Of a DNA stretch of 7,783 nt, positions 5,752 through 7,783 are shown piece by piece; position 1 is the first letter of the stretch; the number at the start of each line of letters is the position of its first letter. The translations under genes and the position numbers were made by a program. Origin of the DNA: Candidatus Aenigmatarchaeota archaeon (GTDB lineage: Archaea > Aenigmatarchaeota > Aenigmatarchaeia > CG10238-14); assembly GCA_026397455.1 (NCBI GenBank), contig JAPLUX010000116.1, positions 1-7,783 on the forward strand, written 5' to 3'. The notes below the pieces were generated by a model that was not told the DNA's origin, did not search any database, and was given only the letters and a program-made list of their open reading frames with translations.

Positions 5752-5773
5752 CTATTGATTAATCAATTAATAG
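5752..5773. repeat. AT-rich inverted repeat at the left edge of repeat B
   Basis: ATTGATTAATCAAT (5754-5767) is a perfect 14-bp palindrome, and the wider CTATT...AATAG (5752-5773) also pairs with a small offset. It sits at the left border of repeat copy B and could be part of that element, a cruciform, or a protein site. AT-rich palindromes arise by chance more easily than GC-rich ones. Confidence 0.45.
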
Positions 5774-5868
5774 TTTTTTGGTCGATTAACAGTTGATGAC
5801 CATCGGTCAATTGACACCTGGTAAGTTGATGATTTGACCATGCCAATTCTTGTGATAAAATGGCGATG
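5763..5868 (+). repeat. Diverged intergenic repeat, copy B
   Basis: Second copy of the element at 3701-3798, same orientation and about 2.06 kb away. It includes TGACC-ATC-GGTCA (5797-5809), GTCAATTGAC (5806-5815, perfect palindrome) and GGTCGATTAAC/GTTGATGACC as an imperfect inverted pair. It is about 8 bp longer than copy A. It overlaps the 3' part of the doubtful minus-strand ORF ending at 5767, which argues that this ORF's tail is repeat-derived. Confidence 0.6.
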
Positions 5869-6030
5869 TTTAATGATGGTATTTGTCTCTCGAAGTAAAC
5901 ACCGCAATATTCGTTCTTCGTTTTTAGTGGTGAAATTCCAGGACAGAAAAGAACCGTCGCCTTTCGTAAAAAATATTGCTGTTATCATTTCTTTGATGAA
6001 ATCAAAAAAGTGGGCTGAAAGCAGTGATAT
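5767..6030 (-). CDS. Doubtful small ORF downstream of the 63-residue gene, possible ATA start
   Basis: ATG at 5988 gives 73 residues and has no ribosome site. Fourteen codons upstream in the same frame, ATA (6030-6028) lies 6 nt after a strong GGGAGG (6042-6037), which begins 9 nt after the stop of the 63-residue gene. Read from there the protein would be 87 residues: a hydrophobic start (SLLSAHFFDFIKE), then FFTKGDGSFLSWNFTTKNEERILRC and a basic middle part. The last third falls inside repeat copy B. The placement suggests an operon gene whose start mutated from ATG to ATA and whose end was replaced by repeat sequence, but it may not be coding at all. No family recognised. Confidence 0.3.
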   Translation of the reverse strand: MSLLSAHFFDFIKEMITAIFFTKGDGSFLSWNFTTKNEERILRCLLRETNTIIKHRHFITRIGMVKSSTYQVSIDRWSSTVNRPKNY

Positions 6031-6050
6031 TGCTTTCCTCCCTCAATATT

Positions 6051-6242
6051 TTATAGAGTTGCCAGACGTTCTGCCTCATCCTGGACGCATTTGAACAGGG
6101 ACTCTCTGTCCTGGCTTTCCTCCGCTCTCAAACATTTTCGTGAGATTTCGGAAAGTTCCCGAACCTTCTCTTGTTGCGAGGTCAACCGTTTTCTTGGTTG
6201 GTTCAGAACGTAGAACGTTAATTTTTTCTGTTTTTTTTCCAT
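6051..6242 (-). CDS. Small charged helical protein, 63 residues
   Basis: A strong GGAGG (6254-6250) lies 7 nt before the ATG, so translation is well supported. The protein starts with a basic segment (MEKKQKKLTFYVLNQPRKR) and continues as a highly charged, probably all-helical region (QQEKVRELSEISRKC, then LFKCVQDEAERLATL). It has two cysteines and no membrane segment. Size and composition fit small DNA-binding or adaptor proteins of plasmids and proviruses, but no family is recognised. It lies in a run of small minus-strand genes that diverge from the winged-helix regulator. Its initiation region (GGAGG, A-run, ATATGGAAAAA) nearly duplicates that of the 38-residue gene upstream. Confidence 0.65.
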   Translation of the reverse strand: MEKKQKKLTFYVLNQPRKRLTSQQEKVRELSEISRKCLRAEESQDRESLFKCVQDEAERLATL

Positions 6243-6257
6243 ATTTTTTCCTCCATA

Positions 6258-6314
6258 TTATTTGCAGGAGCAGATGCCTTCTTTAGCCGGACAATTGGAG
6301 GAAAAAGACGACAC
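6258..6314 (-). CDS. Possible Cys-rich micropeptide, 18 residues
   Basis: A GTG at 6314-6312 opens an 18-codon frame ending at TAA (6260-6258), 15 nt before the 63-residue gene's start. The product ends CPAKEGICSCK, a C-x6-C-x-C arrangement that could hold a metal ion. An AGGAA lies just before the GTG, too close for a good ribosome site. It fills the gap between two better-supported small genes in the same direction. At this length chance is a strong alternative. Confidence 0.25.
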   Translation of the reverse strand: MSSFSSNCPAKEGICSCK

Positions 6315-6335
6315 CTGTTCCTACCATGGGTCTGG

Positions 6336-6452
6336 CTAATGTTTTTTTTCAGTGAAAACGGCATCCATCTCCTTTAACGACAGGCACAAAACTTCCGTTT
6401 GTGGCTCGCTTTTACAGATATATATGCCTTGGGGCAATTGAACGTTTTTCAT
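6336..6452 (-). CDS. Small protein, 38 residues, first gene of the small-gene block
   Basis: The ATG at 6452 follows GAGG with a spacing of about 8 nt (GAGGAAAAAAATATG). The frame runs 38 codons to TAG. The product begins MKNVQLPQGIYICKSEP and ends LKEMDAVFTEKKH. It has two cysteines, mixed strand and helix character and no membrane segment. No family recognised. A TATA-like TATTTATA on the minus strand (about 6497-6488) sits roughly 36-45 nt upstream, predicting a leader near 12 nt, so this is probably the first gene of the transcript. Evidence for translation is the ribosome site, the promoter placement, and the near-identical initiation region at the 63-residue gene. Confidence 0.5.
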   Translation of the reverse strand: MKNVQLPQGIYICKSEPQTEVLCLSLKEMDAVFTEKKH

Positions 6453-6482
6453 ATTTTTTTCCTCAAAATCTCCATATGCTTG

Positions 6483-6534
6483 AAGTGGTATAAATATTTA
6501 CTCATTTTCAAGTATCTACCACTTTTTGAGTAAA
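6483..6534. promoter_or_regulatory. Interlocked inverted repeats over the promoter between the small genes and the winged-helix gene
   Basis: AAGTGGTA (6483-6490) is inverted at 6517-6524 (TACCACTT), and TTTACTCA (6497-6504) is inverted at 6527-6534 (TGAGTAAA). The two 8-bp pairs are interleaved, each exact. CTTGAA/TTCAAG (6479-6484 and 6507-6512) adds a third. TATAAATATTTA in the middle serves as a TATA box readable on both strands. The arrangement suggests two or more operator half-sites controlling the divergent small genes and possibly the regulator. Confidence 0.55.
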
Positions 6535-6551
6535 TTATTTAAAATCAAGAC

Positions 6552-6583
6552 GAATTCACATACTTATAAGCATGTGAGAATTC
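6552..6583. promoter_or_regulatory. 32-bp imperfect palindrome over the winged-helix gene's TATA box
   Basis: GAATTC occurs at both ends (6552-6557 and 6578-6583). Inside, CACAT and ATGTG are inverted around CTTATAAG, with one mismatched pair and a 2-nt offset. CTTATAAG (6563-6570) is centred about 24 nt before ATG 6590, the distance from an archaeal TATA box to the start point, so the mRNA is probably leaderless. An operator covering the TATA box would let the encoded winged-helix protein repress itself. Confidence 0.55.
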
Positions 6584-6589
6584 AAATTT

Positions 6590-7012
6590 ATGAGCCTGAA
6601 AAAAAGAACCGTCACCCCCAATCTTCTTCGTAAGTATGAGGTCCTCAGATACATATATCTTGAACCTAAAACAGCAGAACAATTGATTGATGCGTGTTCG
6701 GATATCAAAAAACAACATGTCATCACTGCCATCGCTAATCTCTTGAGTAATCATGCAATTAAAAAAGAGAAAATCATCGAGGAACCCAAGGAAATAACTG
6801 AAATCCAGAATACAAAAAAACTCCGAAGTTACAAAAAAAAGCCAAAATTCCGATATTCAATCATTCCCAATGGTAAAAGGAAGTTAGCATACTTCGAGTG
6901 GAAATATCAACTCTACACAGAATGGAAAACCCCGTGGTCTGATGGCTTTAACGACCCGTATTACGAAGAAATGAAAAAAATAATCATTGAGGACCTCAAG
7001 TTACCGACATAA
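6590..7012 (+). CDS. Winged-helix DNA-binding protein, probable autoregulated transcription factor
   Basis: 140 residues. Residues about 12-62 form a winged helix-turn-helix pattern: LLRKYEVLRYIYLEP, the turn KTAEQLIDACSD, and the putative recognition helix KQHVITAIANLLSNHAIKKE. A basic linker (KKLRSYKKKPK) leads to a wing-like strand pair (FRYSIIPNGKRKLAYFEWKY). The acidic, aromatic tail (TPWSDGFNDPYYEEM) could be a dimerisation or effector part. No good ribosome site is present at ATG 6590, but a TATA-like CTTATAAG about 24 nt upstream suggests a leaderless message. The gene diverges from the small-gene block, and palindromes in between suggest it controls itself and its neighbours. The exact family is not recognised; provirus and plasmid regulators look similar. 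Confidence 0.75.
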   Translation: MSLKKRTVTPNLLRKYEVLRYIYLEPKTAEQLIDACSDIKKQHVITAIANLLSNHAIKKEKIIEEPKEITEIQNTKKLRSYKKKPKFRYSIIPNGKRKLAYFEWKYQLYTEWKTPWSDGFNDPYYEEMKKIIIEDLKLPT

Positions 7013-7016
7013 AAAG

Positions 7017-7070
7017 GTTCTAAGAACGTAGGTAATCTTTGTTTATTTTTTTGAAATATTTACAAAGATT
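7017..7070 (+). terminator. Stem-loops after the winged-helix gene
   Basis: GTTCT-A-AGAAC (7017-7027) begins 4 nt after the stop codon. A larger pair follows: AATCTTTGT (7034-7042) and ACAAAGATT (7062-7070), exact over 9 bp, with a loop containing a seven-T run (7046-7052). This probably ends the winged-helix transcript. The rest of the gap to 7189 holds no gene I can support. Confidence 0.45.
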
Positions 7071-7189
7071 GGTTTTAATTGCGTGGTTGAGTGGATATGT
7101 AAGTCGAGGCGAGTAACTTTTTTTCTTGAAAATCCCCCAAATGGGAAAACTTCTTATGCTATCAATGAAATATCAGAAAGAAGAGAAAG

Positions 7190-7783
7190 ATGGATGAAAT
7201 TAATCTCTTATCTGCCGTTGTATTGGCAATTGCTACAACTGTTTTAGCGGGTGCTACAATTTATTATGCGATTTTAAATCGTAGACTACTGCTCAATATG
7301 GAAAGGCAATTGATGAAACCTTGTAAGGATGAAGAGATAAAACATATAATAAAACCATTGTTGAAACAATGCGAAATTGAAACTAATCACCTAAATGAAA
7401 AACGTTATATGTGGTTTACTAAAGGACTTACCTTGACGGGAATATTTTATAGCGATAATCCTAAAAGAATTGTTTTTAATGCATTCCTCCAGGAAAAACC
7501 TAAAATTAAGGAAAGAATTGAAGAACACGATAAATTAATTGGCGAATTAAAAAACAAATTTAAAAGTTTTTTTGACTTTATCAATACCAGAAAGTTCCGT
7601 TCAAGAATTGCGAATTTGATTATCGAATTTGATAAAGAAAAAGGCAAAATAAATCAAAAAGTTGATGAAGGAACTATCAACTTTTATGTTAATTCGATTG
7701 TTGATTGCATCATTAAAAATGTCGATTTGAACGATAATATTTTGAGCGGAGAATTGGCTTCTTTTTGGAAGATTTATGGAACT
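7190..7783 (+). CDS. Unknown protein with N-terminal membrane anchor (partial, runs off the window)
   Basis: The frame is open for 198 codons from ATG 7190 to the last base. Residues 4-29 (INLLSAVVLAIATTVLAGA onward to YYAIL) form one transmembrane helix followed by NRR, so the long remainder should be cytoplasmic by the positive-inside rule. It is charged and mostly helical, with segments such as KDEEIKHIIKPLLKQCEIE and KPKIKERIEEHDKLIGELK that suggest coiled coils or a helical bundle. No enzymatic motif is seen in the part present. The ribosome site is weak (GAAGAGAAAG, directly before the ATG). Membrane-anchored helical proteins of this form occur near mobile elements and defence genes, but nothing specific can be claimed. 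Confidence 0.7.
   Translation, partial: MDEINLLSAVVLAIATTVLAGATIYYAILNRRLLLNMERQLMKPCKDEEIKHIIKPLLKQCEIETNHLNEKRYMWFTKGLTLTGIFYSDNPKRIVFNAFLQEKPKIKERIEEHDKLIGELKNKFKSFFDFINTRKFRSRIANLIIEFDKEKGKINQKVDEGTINFYVNSIVDCIIKNVDLNDNILSGELASFWKIYGT

Noticed and set aside
5444..6094. Plus-strand frames at 5444-5626 and 5834-6094
   Set aside because: They overlap better candidates on the other strand and repeat B, and neither has a ribosome site.
6545..6754. 69-codon minus-strand frame
   Set aside because: Antisense to the winged-helix gene and running into its operator region.
7081..7125. Possible tRNA-like stretch (GCGTGGTTGAGTGG)
   Set aside because: No anticodon stem, T-arm sequence or acceptor pairing could be found.
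7141..7197. 18-codon ORF overlapping the start of the membrane-anchored gene
   Set aside because: No ribosome site. The overlap ATGGATGA is suggestive of a leader peptide but too weak to list.
7447..7647. 66-codon minus-strand frame
   Set aside because: Antisense to the open partial gene that fills 7190-7783.
1..7783. CRISPR array
   Set aside because: No regularly spaced short repeats were found; the only long repeat is the diverged pair at 3.7 and 5.8 kb.

Overview
The window looks like accessory DNA from an archaeon, most likely a euryarchaeote of the methanogen type. Several upstream regions carry TATA-like boxes at archaeal spacing, some genes have GGAGG-type ribosome binding sites, and one regulator looks leaderless. 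The serine recombinase resembles the small resolvase-type enzymes I associate with Methanomicrobia. This placement is inference, since the window holds no rRNA, tRNA or marker gene. The recombinase gene and the small-gene block at 5.9-6.5 kb are visibly richer in G+C than the very AT-rich genes at 1-5.4 kb, which suggests a mosaic of transferred pieces.

Layout. The window opens with the coiled-coil tail of an unknown protein (1-173). Next is a serine recombinase (408-914) whose full-length start would be ACG rather than ATG. From 3094 down to 961, on the minus strand, lies a tight three-gene operon: a YwgA-like winged-helix protein, a PIN-like nuclease and a 397-residue protein that may be a TIM barrel. 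Both junctions overlap (TAGTG and ATGA). A shared TATA region at 3144-3159 also faces a divergent 166-residue protein with a hydrophobic centre (3196-3696).

A diverged repeat of about 100 bp occurs at 3701-3798 and again, in the same orientation, at 5763-5868. It brackets a helix-hairpin-helix protein (3975-4478), a CxxCxxCC-type cysteine cluster protein behind a perfect 18-bp palindrome (4700-5434), and an 83-residue minus-strand ORF. Beyond the second repeat is a block of very small minus-strand genes (63 and 38 residues, and perhaps 18). They diverge from a winged-helix regulator (6590-7012), and the region between is packed with inverted repeats. The window ends inside a gene for a protein with an N-terminal membrane anchor (7190 onward).

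How the genes may work together. The minus-strand operon has the form of a regulator or antitoxin coupled to a toxin-like nuclease plus an accessory protein, and is the best candidate here for an undescribed toxin-antitoxin or defence module. The PIN gene as read lacks the first acidic residue of its fold, and one extra T would restore it. The winged-helix gene and the small divergent genes look like an autoregulated switch of the kind found on plasmids and proviruses. These functional links are inferred from gene order and motifs only.
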